Below are positions 54,351 to 62,317 of a stretch of DNA of 64,000 nucleotides, piece after piece. Source of the stretch: Anaerolineaceae bacterium (GTDB lineage Bacteria; Chloroflexota; Anaerolineae; Anaerolineales; Anaerolineaceae); the NCBI GenBank assembly GCA_002702705.1, contig PABH01000020.1, positions 124,001 through 188,000 of the forward strand, read 5' to 3'. Below the pieces are notes generated by a model. The model had not been told where the DNA came from. It was given only the letters and a program-made list of their open reading frames with translations, and did no database searches. Each line of letters opens with the position of its first letter. The first letter of the stretch is position 1. The position numbers were made by a program, and so were the translations under genes.

Positions 54351-55085
54351 TTATATTAACGGCCACGGATAAGACCGACGAGTTTCTTCTGGTTTTGGAA
54401 ATTTTGGATTGTTTAAAAGTTCGACGATCCTACTTGATAATGCGTCACGTTCTTCCACTGATAATAGTTTCTGTAATTTTATCAAGAGCGGATGAGAATT
54501 GGAAAGGAATTTTTCATGCAAACTTTGCAGGTCGTTTAATAACGGTTTAGGAATGGTTTCTCCGGCATAATCCCAAATAACCGTTCTTAACTTAAATTCT
54601 TTGCTAAAACTTAATCCATGATCAATTAACCAAAGTTTTTGATTTTCATCCTGAATGAGGTGCCCACCTTTGCGGTCTGCATTATTAATCAAATAATCAA
54701 ACAAGATAATTTTTTGAATGGTGTCCTTTGGTTTGTTAACCAAATTAAAATAATGGATATTGGGGTCATGCGGTATGAATAATTGTAATGAGCCTGGGCC
54801 ATATGGTGCATTTTTTTGCCGATATACGGTTGGTGGTACAAGATCCCAAGAAAGGAGATTGGAAACAACAAAAGCTGCCACCTCACGTTTTGAAAGTGAA
54901 TATCGTGGAAAATCCCAAAGCGGACGCTCTCCTTGGTTTGGTTTATATATGGCCTGAACATCATGATCCTGGCTGGTAACACGAACCAGTAAGGTGATAT
55001 TTGAACCTAAAACAACCTGGCCAACCAATTGGATCTGACCGGTTTGCAGTAACTGAATGTCTGAAATAACAGAAAATTCATTCAA
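54351..55085 (-). CDS. SCO1664-family protein (PI3/4-kinase-like fold)
   Basis: A 244-residue protein of the SCO1664 family. It shows a lysine in AIYKPNQGERPLWDFP corresponding to the ATP-binding Lys of kinase-like folds, YLINNADRKGGHLI as the catalytic loop, and LIDHGLSFS as the metal-binding DxG-like motif. The family is found with DUF3090 proteins in Actinobacteria and some Chloroflexi. The DUF3090 gene is directly upstream here. The substrate is not known; autophosphorylating or protein/lipid kinase activity is possible but unproved. Confidence 0.85.
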   Translation of the reverse strand: MNEFSVISDIQLLQTGQIQLVGQVVLGSNITLLVRVTSQDHDVQAIYKPNQGERPLWDFPRYSLSKREVAAFVVSNLLSWDLVPPTVYRQKNAPYGPGSLQLFIPHDPNIHYFNLVNKPKDTIQKIILFDYLINNADRKGGHLIQDENQKLWLIDHGLSFSKEFKLRTVIWDYAGETIPKPLLNDLQSLHEKFLSNSHPLLIKLQKLLSVEERDALSSRIVELLNNPKFPKPEETRRSYPWPLI

Positions 55086-55105
55086 AACAATTCACAAATT
55101 AATGT

Positions 55106-55627
55106 TTACTGTGTCCATTTTTTTTTCGGACAGAAATGTCCATCTGGATTAATGGGTTCACCACATAACGGACAGATTGGACGCCCTTTTTGTACCAAGT
55201 CCAATCCCCAAATTGCCAGAGATTTTAATTGTTCTCGAGTACACCAATAACGTACTTCGTCTTGTTGTTTTTCATCTTCAGTTTCTGCTTCTAATTGTAT
55301 TTCTTTTGCAATTAAGCAAGCCAGATCTCTATCGATATCATACGCTAATCCAATTTCACCTACTCGGAACAAGGGATCAACTGGTGGTGTTATTTTCATC
55401 TGGTCTTCGTTATACTGCCCAGATGGTTTACTCATATCAGGGTTACGTTCAATTAACTCCTCGAGAAAACGTAAAATTCCGGCTGCCAGGGTTTGAATTT
55501 GAATTTTTTCAATTAATAATGTTAAGGTGGTATCTTCCGTTTTTCCTTGTATATAAAAAACTCTTTGACCTGGTTTTCCAATTGCGTCAACTGTAATGAA
55601 TGTGCAGGGCAATAAATCGTATTCCAT
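55106..55627 (-). CDS. DUF3090-family protein with C-terminal zinc-binding motif
   Basis: A 173-residue protein of the DUF3090 family: IGKPGQRVFYIQG near the N-terminus, LLIEKIQIQTLAAGILRFL, and PLFRVGEIGLAYDIDRDL. The C-terminus carries CPLCGEP and HFCP, likely a zinc site. Its biochemical role is unknown. It precedes and probably works with the SCO1664-family gene. I chose the ATG at 55627, which has a GGTGG site; a frame open further upstream lacks one. Confidence 0.88.
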   Translation of the reverse strand: MEYDLLPCTFITVDAIGKPGQRVFYIQGKTEDTTLTLLIEKIQIQTLAAGILRFLEELIERNPDMSKPSGQYNEDQMKITPPVDPLFRVGEIGLAYDIDRDLACLIAKEIQLEAETEDEKQQDEVRYWCTREQLKSLAIWGLDLVQKGRPICPLCGEPINPDGHFCPKKKWTQ

Positions 55628-55664
55628 GTTTAACCACCTTGTTTTTAAGTTATTTAAAAGTATA

Positions 55665-56546
55665 TCAAACTTTAAAATCCTCATTTGAGGGCTGTGTAAT
55701 GTTCAATCTTTGGTTTTGTTCTTCCCATTTTGCGGATAATAACTGTATGTAAGGAATTTTTAAAGAAATTATAGTTTGTTTAAATTTATCGAAATTTCCA
55801 CTGGAAATTAATGTTACTTCAGGCGAAGAGATGAGGTTGGGCTGTTTCTCCAAGTTTAAGGCAATTTTAAGGGTTTGTTTGGCGACTGCGGGCGCTGGGT
55901 CAATAATGCGTACTTTTTCTCCTGTAATTGCCTGAATAACGGGGATAACAAAAGGATAGTGTGTACAACCTAAGACGACTGTATCAATTCCTTCAATCAT
56001 CATAGGGAGTAAAGCATCATTTAAAATCCTTTGGGTAGTATCACCGGTTAAGTTTCCTGCTTCAATTTCTTGAACTAAACCAGGACAAGTGTTTTGATAA
56101 ATAATGACATCTTTTGCAAACCGTTCTACCACCGAAGTATACAATTTCCCCTGGAAGGTAGCTGGTGTTGCCAAAACGCCAACCCGACCAGAATGCGTGG
56201 TTTCAGCCGCTGGTTTCACAGCGGGTTCCATGCCAACAAATTGAATATGGGGAAATTTTTTACGGAGTGGATGTAATGCAGCAGCTGAAGCTGTATTACA
56301 AGCTACCACGATAACCTGCGCACCTTGTTGAATTAAAAACTCAGCGATAACAAAGGAAAACTCTCTGATCTCTTCAATTGTTCGTGGCCCATACGGAACA
56401 TGTTGTTGATCCGCAAAATAAAATACTGGGAAACCCGGATTGATTTCCTGAAAAGATTTTAGAACGGATAAGCCGCCTATCCCAGAATCAAAAATTCCGA
56501 TAGCAGTTGGTTCGAGTGATTTATTTTTTAAAATGGTACCTTTCAT
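55665..56546 (-). CDS. murI: Glutamate racemase
   Basis: MurI makes D-glutamate for peptidoglycan. Both catalytic cysteine regions are present, VACNTASAA and LGCTHYPFV, together with the N-terminal GIFDSGIGGLSVL and FADQQHVPYGPR. Length 293 includes a C-terminal tail of about 30 residues beyond the core. The ATG at 56546 overlaps the upstream stop as ATGA. It shows that the organism can make the D-Glu of peptidoglycan, a useful point because cell walls vary among Chloroflexota. Confidence 0.95.
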   Translation of the reverse strand: MKGTILKNKSLEPTAIGIFDSGIGGLSVLKSFQEINPGFPVFYFADQQHVPYGPRTIEEIREFSFVIAEFLIQQGAQVIVVACNTASAAALHPLRKKFPHIQFVGMEPAVKPAAETTHSGRVGVLATPATFQGKLYTSVVERFAKDVIIYQNTCPGLVQEIEAGNLTGDTTQRILNDALLPMMIEGIDTVVLGCTHYPFVIPVIQAITGEKVRIIDPAPAVAKQTLKIALNLEKQPNLISSPEVTLISSGNFDKFKQTIISLKIPYIQLLSAKWEEQNQRLNITQPSNEDFKV

Positions 56547-57256
56547 AAGCAGGTTTCCACAAAACAACCAAATAAATTTTTCATCGCTGGACTGCCAACC
56601 ATCCATTCAGGATGCCACTGTACACCAATCAAAAAAGGATGATCCGGTTTTTCAACTGATTCAATCACTCCATCAGGTGCGAGGGCAGTAACAACTAATT
56701 TCGGTGCTAAATCCTTAATGGATTGGTGGTGTAGACTGTTTACGGAAACCTCTGAACCACCCAGATAATCCTTAAGTTTTGCGTGAGGATCGATCGTGAT
56801 GGAGTGAGGTGTATAATCCCTGGCGATATAGGGATACCAATCATGACGGCTGGCTTGGGGTAGTTGGCTGGGGATATCTGTATACAAAGATCCACCAAAA
56901 GCTACATTGATGATCTGATGCCCGCGACAGATACCCAAACAAGGTTTTTTTGCAAGATCGGCTGCTAATACTAAATTTATTTCAAGCTCATCTCTTTGGG
57001 GATCAACCCCGGATATTTTTGGGTGGGGGTGGCCTTGATAGTGTTGAGGGTCTATATCCCCACCACCAGTGATTAACACGCCATCTATTTTTTTTATTAA
57101 TGTTTTTACCTGATGAGATTTTAAACCTGGAGGAAAAATAATTGGTGTACCGCCAGCATTCAGAATTGCTTTAACATAATGTTCCGGTACATTGATTTTG
57201 GAAAACTGCTCATTTCCAATTTCTCTGCCAGCAGATATGCCGATTAATGGGTTCAT
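56543..57256 (-). CDS. Class I glutamine amidotransferase-like hydrolase (PuuD/peptidase C26)
   Basis: A 237-residue enzyme of the gamma-glutamyl-GABA hydrolase family. The catalytic cysteine lies in LGICRGHQ, and the His-Glu pair in QWHPEW. GGGDIDPQHY forms the family's N-terminal signature. It likely removes gamma-linked glutamate from a small amine or peptide. It is the first gene of the operon with murI; glutamate metabolism is a shared theme, and a gamma-glutamyltransferase lies at 60057-61679. Confidence 0.88.
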   Translation of the reverse strand: MNPLIGISAGREIGNEQFSKINVPEHYVKAILNAGGTPIIFPPGLKSHQVKTLIKKIDGVLITGGGDIDPQHYQGHPHPKISGVDPQRDELEINLVLAADLAKKPCLGICRGHQIINVAFGGSLYTDIPSQLPQASRHDWYPYIARDYTPHSITIDPHAKLKDYLGGSEVSVNSLHHQSIKDLAPKLVVTALAPDGVIESVEKPDHPFLIGVQWHPEWMVGSPAMKNLFGCFVETCL

Positions 57257-57265
57257 TGTGAGCTC

Positions 57266-57300
57266 CCAAAAAAAAATAGTGCAGCAAATGCCGCACTATT
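57266..57300 (-). terminator. Rho-independent terminator of rplS
   Basis: On the minus strand, AATAGTGC and GCACTATT pair (57300-57275) with an inner GGC/GCT element, followed by a run of nine or more T (57276-57268). It ends the rplS message just before the PuuD-like gene. Confidence 0.9.
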
Positions 57301-57324
57301 AATTTTAACACAATAAAAATTTGA

Positions 57325-57672
57325 TTAGTCGAATTTTTGTTTAAGTCTTGCGCTTTTACCAGTAAGTTCGCGTAAGTAATAAAGTTTTGATTGGCGAACG
57401 CGGCTGTGGCGTTCCACCACGACTTTTTCAAGACGGGGAGAGCGGGTTAAGAACGTACGTTCAACGCCAATTCCATTCGTGGCAACACGACGAACTGTGA
57501 ACGTTGAGTTTGTGCCGTTATTGTGTTTATAAAGAACGGTTCCTTTGAATACCTGAATACGTTCGCGGTTACCTTCTTTAATTTTCACATGAACACTGAC
57601 TACATCACCGGCACGTAAATCCGGGATATTTGGGTTGACTGGAGCTTCGAGTGATTTTAAGATTTGATCCAT
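57325..57672 (-). CDS. rplS: 50S ribosomal protein L19 (bL19)
   Basis: Ribosomal protein at the 30S-50S interface. The family pattern is clear: PNIPDLRAGDVVSVHVKI, GNRERIQVFKGTVL, FTVRRVATNGIGVERTF and a C-terminal RVRQSKLYYLRELTGKSARLK. The ATG at 57672 gives 115 residues, the normal length, and has an AAGGA site; an upstream start would add 11 residues. It has its own promoter, 5' hairpin and terminator and stands apart from the usual rpsP-rimM-trmD cluster. Confidence 0.96.
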   Translation of the reverse strand: MDQILKSLEAPVNPNIPDLRAGDVVSVHVKIKEGNRERIQVFKGTVLYKHNNGTNSTFTVRRVATNGIGVERTFLTRSPRLEKVVVERHSRVRQSKLYYLRELTGKSARLKQKFD

Positions 57673-57721
57673 TGTTGCATTCCTTACCAAATGGTTTAAT
57701 TTCAATAATTACACACAAAAT

Positions 57722-57773
57722 CGCCCTCTCATGGGCGAATGCGGATTATAACATGAAGTGTTACCTACGTAAA
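57722..57773 (-). promoter_or_regulatory. rplS promoter and 5' leader hairpin
   Basis: On the minus strand TTTACG (57773-57768) and a perfect TATAAT (57750-57745) are 17 bases apart. Transcription would start near 57738, directly at a hairpin CGCCC/GGGCG (57737-57722) that would sit at the 5' end of a leader of about 65 bases. It may protect the mRNA or allow autogenous control by L19. Confidence 0.65.
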
Positions 57774-57798
57774 GGAATTTATCCTAGATAGGAAGTGA

Positions 57799-58191
57799 TT
57801 ATAATCCACTGGTTGAAGCCCTTCTTTTTGCTGCGGTACGAATTGCCATTTTTAATTCATCAAAATTGATGGGTTTAAAAACGTATCCATCGGCTCCCAA
57901 ACGAATGGCTTTTTCAACCTGGGTTTCTTCGCTTTCGGATGATACCATGATTATGATTATTTTGCTCCACCGGTCTTTTTCGCGGACAAATTTTAAGAAT
58001 TCAAAGCCGCTGACGCCTGGCATGTTGATATCTAAAAAAATCAATTTCGGGCTGCTGCCAGAGAGAAGTGCCTGACCTGCTTTGGTAGGTGAGTCAAAGG
58101 GCAGTGTTTCATAACCAAGAATAGTACACATGGCCGTTAAAGCTTCGCGGATTTCCGCATCGTCATCAATAATCCAAAAATTAGGGGACAT
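57799..58191 (-). CDS. Single-domain response regulator (CheY-like receiver)
   Basis: A 130-residue receiver domain without an output domain. Acidic residues D9-D11, phosphoacceptor D54 in IFLDINMPG, S84 and K106 (FKPI) are all present, so it should be phosphorylatable. No kinase gene is near; the orphan lies two bases after uvrC and ends the minus-strand operon that begins with selD. It may report on a distant kinase or act in protein-protein signalling. Confidence 0.92.
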   Translation of the reverse strand: MSPNFWIIDDDAEIREALTAMCTILGYETLPFDSPTKAGQALLSGSSPKLIFLDINMPGVSGFEFLKFVREKDRWSKIIIIMVSSESEETQVEKAIRLGADGYVFKPINFDELKMAIRTAAKRRASTSGL

Positions 58192-58193
58192 CG

Positions 58194-60056
58194 TTACTCC
58201 AAATGATCTCGTAGTGAGGCAAGGATTTCCATCGTGATGCCGGGAATTTTAAGGATTTCTTCATCCTCAGCGTCACGAATCCCGTCAATCGATCCAAAAT
58301 GGGATAAGAGGGTTTTTCTTCGTGCAGGTCCGATACCGGGAATTTGATCCAACTGTGAAGCCAGTCCGATTTTTGATCTTCGTTTCCGGTGGGCTGTAAT
58401 TGCAAAACGATGGGCTTCATCCCGAATGCGTTGAATTAAATATAATCCTTGTGAGTTTCGCTTTAGCAGAATTGAGTTTGGCCGGTTTGGCAAAAAGATT
58501 TCTTCTTCTTGTTTTGCTAATCCGGCGACAACAAATTTGCCGCTAAGATTAAATTGTTCGACAACCTTTACGGCTCGGCTTAGCTGTCCTTTTCCACCAT
58601 CAACAAGTAAAATATCCGGTAAAAATGCGAAGGATTCATCCACTTTTTTTCCGACCATTTGTAACTCCTGGCTGGCTTGCCATCGGTTAAAACGGCGAAT
58701 TAAGACTTCTTCCATACTCGCAAAATCATCGGGGCCTTGCACTGTTTTGATATTAAATTTACGATACAATTTTTTATCGGGTGTGCCTTGGGTAAACACA
58801 ACCATACTGCCCACAGATGCAGTTCCTTGTGTATTGGATATATCGTAACACTCAATTCGATTGGGTGGTTCGGGCATTTCTAAAGCATCCTGCAATTCTT
58901 TTAATGCGGTTGACTGGCGATTGGTATCCATTTCCCATTGCGCTCTAAGTGCTTTTAGGGTTTCTGAGGCGTTTTCGGATGCCATTTTTACCAGGTCCTT
59001 ATTTGTTCCCCGATGTGGAACACTCAATTCCACTTTTGATCCGCCGCGTTTTGTATTGAGCCATTGTTTGATAATGTTTGCCTCTTCGATTTCTTGGGGT
59101 AAAAGAACTTTGGAGGGAATGTTTGCCGCTTCGGCATAAAATTGCTTAATAAATTCCTCAATTACTTCATTATCTTTGGCTTCTTCTGCGCCTTCCAGAA
59201 TAAAATATTCTCGGCCAATTAATTTTCCACCGCGGATAAAGAAGATTTGGATACAAGCCTCTCCATCTTCTCTGGCTAATGCAATCACATCCGAATTTGT
59301 TTGTTTACTGGATATGACTTTTTGTTTTTCCACAATTTGATCAATAGCCCTTAACTGATCACGAATGGCAGCTGCTTTTTCAAACTTTAAGGTTTCTGAT
59401 GCGGCGAGCATATCAGCTTGCAGACGTTTAACGATGGGTTCCGTTTTTCCTTGAAGAAACTTGCATAGATCATCTATCATTTGGCGATAGCCTTCTTTAC
59501 CTATTGCCCCAATACAAGGTGCAGTGCAAAGTTTGATATCAAAGTATAAACAGGCACGACTGTCCAATCCGGTAATGTCCCTGTCACAAGTAAGGTAAGG
59601 GAAGATCCTTCGTAAAACATCCAGGGTTTGATGTACTGCCCAAACAGATGTGTATGGTCCAAAATACCGAGCGCCATCATCAACCATACGGCGGGTAACT
59701 GTAACCTTTGGAAAATCATCTTGCCAATGAACCTTGATATAAGGATACCGTTTGTCATCTTTTAAACGGATATTAAAAAATGGGCGGTGTTTTTTAATCA
59801 GGTTCATTTCCAGGATAAGCGCTTCCAATTCGGATCCCACCACGATCCACTCTATATCCCGAATTTTTTGAACCATTTGACGGGTACGTGGGTGGTGGTC
59901 TGCACTCTCGTGAAAATATGATCGTACACGGCTGCGTAAATTAATTGCCTTACCAATATAAATAATTCGACCGGTTTCATCTTTCATGATGTAACAACCC
60001 GGTTTAGAAGGCAAGGTGTCTAAAATTTGAGTCAGGTTATTTTGATCGTTTTCCAT
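58194..60056 (-). CDS. uvrC: Excinuclease ABC subunit C
   Basis: UvrC makes both incisions in nucleotide excision repair. The N-terminal GIY-YIG nuclease (KPGCYIMKDE, IIYIGKAINLRSRVRSYF) comes first, then a UVR motif around residues 200-235, the RNase H-like endonuclease region with YDISNTQGTASVGSMVVF and LLVDGGKGQL, and two HhH motifs at the C-terminus (IPGIGPARRKTLLSHFGS). Length 620 is typical. It follows ggt without a gap and precedes the CheY-like gene. Confidence 0.97.
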   Translation of the reverse strand: MENDQNNLTQILDTLPSKPGCYIMKDETGRIIYIGKAINLRSRVRSYFHESADHHPRTRQMVQKIRDIEWIVVGSELEALILEMNLIKKHRPFFNIRLKDDKRYPYIKVHWQDDFPKVTVTRRMVDDGARYFGPYTSVWAVHQTLDVLRRIFPYLTCDRDITGLDSRACLYFDIKLCTAPCIGAIGKEGYRQMIDDLCKFLQGKTEPIVKRLQADMLAASETLKFEKAAAIRDQLRAIDQIVEKQKVISSKQTNSDVIALAREDGEACIQIFFIRGGKLIGREYFILEGAEEAKDNEVIEEFIKQFYAEAANIPSKVLLPQEIEEANIIKQWLNTKRGGSKVELSVPHRGTNKDLVKMASENASETLKALRAQWEMDTNRQSTALKELQDALEMPEPPNRIECYDISNTQGTASVGSMVVFTQGTPDKKLYRKFNIKTVQGPDDFASMEEVLIRRFNRWQASQELQMVGKKVDESFAFLPDILLVDGGKGQLSRAVKVVEQFNLSGKFVVAGLAKQEEEIFLPNRPNSILLKRNSQGLYLIQRIRDEAHRFAITAHRKRRSKIGLASQLDQIPGIGPARRKTLLSHFGSIDGIRDAEDEEILKIPGITMEILASLRDHLE

Positions 60057-61679
60057 TTATAAATAGGTCATCGCGCAACCATCCGCTCGGGGATCGCTAG
60101 CACCAATTAAAGTTTTGTATTCTCTGTTATTCATTATAATTTGACCCCGCCCGAAAACAGCACGATTCATACCACTGATAGGCCGAATGGAATGTCCCAT
60201 TGCAGTTAATTGGGCAGCCAGTTCAAAGGAAAATCCCTCTTCTAAAGCAATACTGTGCGGTTCGATCGCTGGTTCAATACAAAAGCGGGGTAAATCTAAA
60301 ACAGTTTGTGGGTCAAACCCATCAAGCAGCATGGATACAACCACCTGCATATGTCCTTGTGGCTGCATAAAACCACCCATTACACCAAAGGGGGCGAATA
60401 GTTCTCCCGTATCAGCATACGTTGCCATTGCTGGAATGATGGTGTGGTAAGGACGCTTTTTGGGGGCAAGTGCATTGGGGTGATTGGGATCCAGACTAAA
60501 GTTATGTCCACGGTTTTGCAGGGTAAACCCAAAACCCTTTGGGACAATGCCGGTTCCAAACCCCATATAGTTACTATTGATGAATGAACAAGCATTACCT
60601 TCGCTATCAACGGTGCAGCAGTAAACGGTGTCCGATATAGCAGGAGGAGTGCCATGAAGAATTCCTGAGGCAGCTTTTGAACGCTGTATTGAAGCCGCTC
60701 GTTTTTTCGCGTAGTCACTAGATAAAAGCCATTCGATTGGAGCAGGATTTGTTTTCGGGTCTGCAATATACTGCCATCCATCTGCAAAGGCAAAACGCAT
60801 GGCCTCAATTTGCAAGTGAAGTCGTTCTGCTGAGAGAGCTTTTGTGGATTTTAAATCCAGTTCCTTTAAAATATTTAATGCAATTAATGCTGCCAAACCC
60901 TGTCCATTGGGAGGGCATTCATATATATATTTTCCTTCATATTCGATCCGGATCGGTGTTTCCCAGGTCGACGTGTGATCTTGTAAATCTGCTTGTTTTA
61001 AACAACCACCAGCGTTCTGTACCACGGACACGATAGCATCTGCAATTTCACCTTGATAGAATATATCTTTTCCAAACTCGGCAATTAAACGGAAGGTTTT
61101 GGCAAGTCCTGGATTTTTAAAATGCTGCCCAACTTGGGGTGCTTTTCCGTCTAATAACAATTCATTTCCATGTACGGTTCGAGAAAGCTGTTTCTCAGCA
61201 CCGGGTTGCCAAAAATATGCCGTGATTGGCGCAACAGGAAAGCCTTTTTCTGATAATTCTATGGCAGGGGTAAGGATATCGGTCATGGATAATCTGCCAA
61301 ATTTTTCATTTAAATCACACCATGCAGCACAAGCACCTGGAACTGTGATTGTGTAAGGGTGATAAGGTGGTAAGTTTGTGAAACCATCTTTATTTAGTCG
61401 ATGTAATGATAAATCGGCTGGGGCTCTTCCCGATCCATTTAATGCATATACCTGACGGGTTTTATTTTCATAATATAAAACAAAGACATCACCCCCAATA
61501 CCCGTTGAAGTTGGTTCGGTTACATTTAGTGCTGCGGCAGCTGCTAGGGCTGCATCAACTGCATTTCCTCCATTTTGCATTATTTTTAATCCCGCAGCAG
61601 TTGCTAATGGTTGCGATGTAGCCACGATTCCATTTTGGCTATAAATTGGTGAGCGGTGAGAGTTAAAATTAAAATCCAT
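60057..61679 (-). CDS. Gamma-glutamyltransferase family protein
   Basis: A 540-residue Ntn-hydrolase of the GGT family. The family features GGNAVDAALAAAAALNVTEPTSTGIGGD (in two pieces) and RAPADL lie in the N-terminal half. The predicted self-cleavage site is at T351, in the segment SDTVYCCTVD, which is the YwrD-like form of the usual TTHxSVVD motif. No signal peptide is seen, unlike classic periplasmic GGT, so it may act in the cytoplasm on gamma-glutamyl or cephalosporin-like amides. The ATG at 61679 has an AAGGA site and overlaps the stop of the deaminase gene. Confidence 0.9.
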   Translation of the reverse strand: MDFNFNSHRSPIYSQNGIVATSQPLATAAGLKIMQNGGNAVDAALAAAAALNVTEPTSTGIGGDVFVLYYENKTRQVYALNGSGRAPADLSLHRLNKDGFTNLPPYHPYTITVPGACAAWCDLNEKFGRLSMTDILTPAIELSEKGFPVAPITAYFWQPGAEKQLSRTVHGNELLLDGKAPQVGQHFKNPGLAKTFRLIAEFGKDIFYQGEIADAIVSVVQNAGGCLKQADLQDHTSTWETPIRIEYEGKYIYECPPNGQGLAALIALNILKELDLKSTKALSAERLHLQIEAMRFAFADGWQYIADPKTNPAPIEWLLSSDYAKKRAASIQRSKAASGILHGTPPAISDTVYCCTVDSEGNACSFINSNYMGFGTGIVPKGFGFTLQNRGHNFSLDPNHPNALAPKKRPYHTIIPAMATYADTGELFAPFGVMGGFMQPQGHMQVVVSMLLDGFDPQTVLDLPRFCIEPAIEPHSIALEEGFSFELAAQLTAMGHSIRPISGMNRAVFGRGQIIMNNREYKTLIGASDPRADGCAMTYL

Positions 61680-62317
61680 TATATCCTTTCGGAAATTTCG
61701 CATAGGTGATTGTAAAGTTCATTAATATTTGATGTATTTATGTTATTCCAGAGATAGGTAAAAAATTGTTCATTTAATCCCAGATTCACATAATCCTTAA
61801 AAACTTCGTTCCATTGATCCAGCACTAAATTTTGTCCAGATCCATCACGTTTTTTGATATAGGCTGTATGAATGGCAATTAAGATTTTTTCAAAATCGTT
61901 GTTTTCAAAATGGGTAACTTGAATAGGTTTTCTTTGAAGATAAGGCGTCGTTCCAAGTAGATTGGTCGAACCGGCATAGGGATCTCTGCATGCGAAATGG
62001 ATTGATCGTATCCCCGCCATATAAATGGTTGATAAACACATCGGACAAGGCTCACAGGTTGTGTATATCCTATAGTTTTTACATTGAAAACGTTTAGGAC
62101 TTAATTGTAATAACGCGTTCATCTCGGCGTGAGCCAAAATCGAATCACAAATTTGTGGGGGATCTGCTGATTTGTCAAAAATGTGATTTCGGCCTATTGA
62201 TTTGATAATCCCATTTTCATCTGTTATTACGGCACTAATCGGGACAGATCCATGTTGCAGTGCTAAAAAAGCTTCCGAAAATGCAGTTTGCCAAATGGGA
62301 TCAAGGTCATTCCACAT
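61679..62317 (-). CDS. Cytidine/deoxycytidylate deaminase-family zinc hydrolase (guanine deaminase/TadA-like)
   Basis: A 212-residue protein. The zinc deaminase motifs are intact: HAEMNAL with H63 and E65, and PCPMC with C91 and C94. The sequence is closest in pattern to guanine deaminase/tRNA-adenosine deaminase-like nucleoside deaminases. The catalytic domain ends near residue 150; a C-terminal helical extension of about 60 residues is not typical of TadA. The ATG at 62317 overlaps the selD stop by 11 bases, so translation is coupled to selD. Substrate is unknown. Confidence 0.85.
   Translation of the reverse strand: MWNDLDPIWQTAFSEAFLALQHGSVPISAVITDENGIIKSIGRNHIFDKSADPPQICDSILAHAEMNALLQLSPKRFQCKNYRIYTTCEPCPMCLSTIYMAGIRSIHFACRDPYAGSTNLLGTTPYLQRKPIQVTHFENNDFEKILIAIHTAYIKKRDGSGQNLVLDQWNEVFKDYVNLGLNEQFFTYLWNNINTSNINELYNHLCEISERI

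Noticed and set aside
55177-55596. A 139-codon plus-strand frame opposite the DUF3090 gene
   Set aside because: Low-complexity Leu/Phe-rich translation typical of an antisense shadow; the minus-strand DUF3090 protein is clearly conserved.
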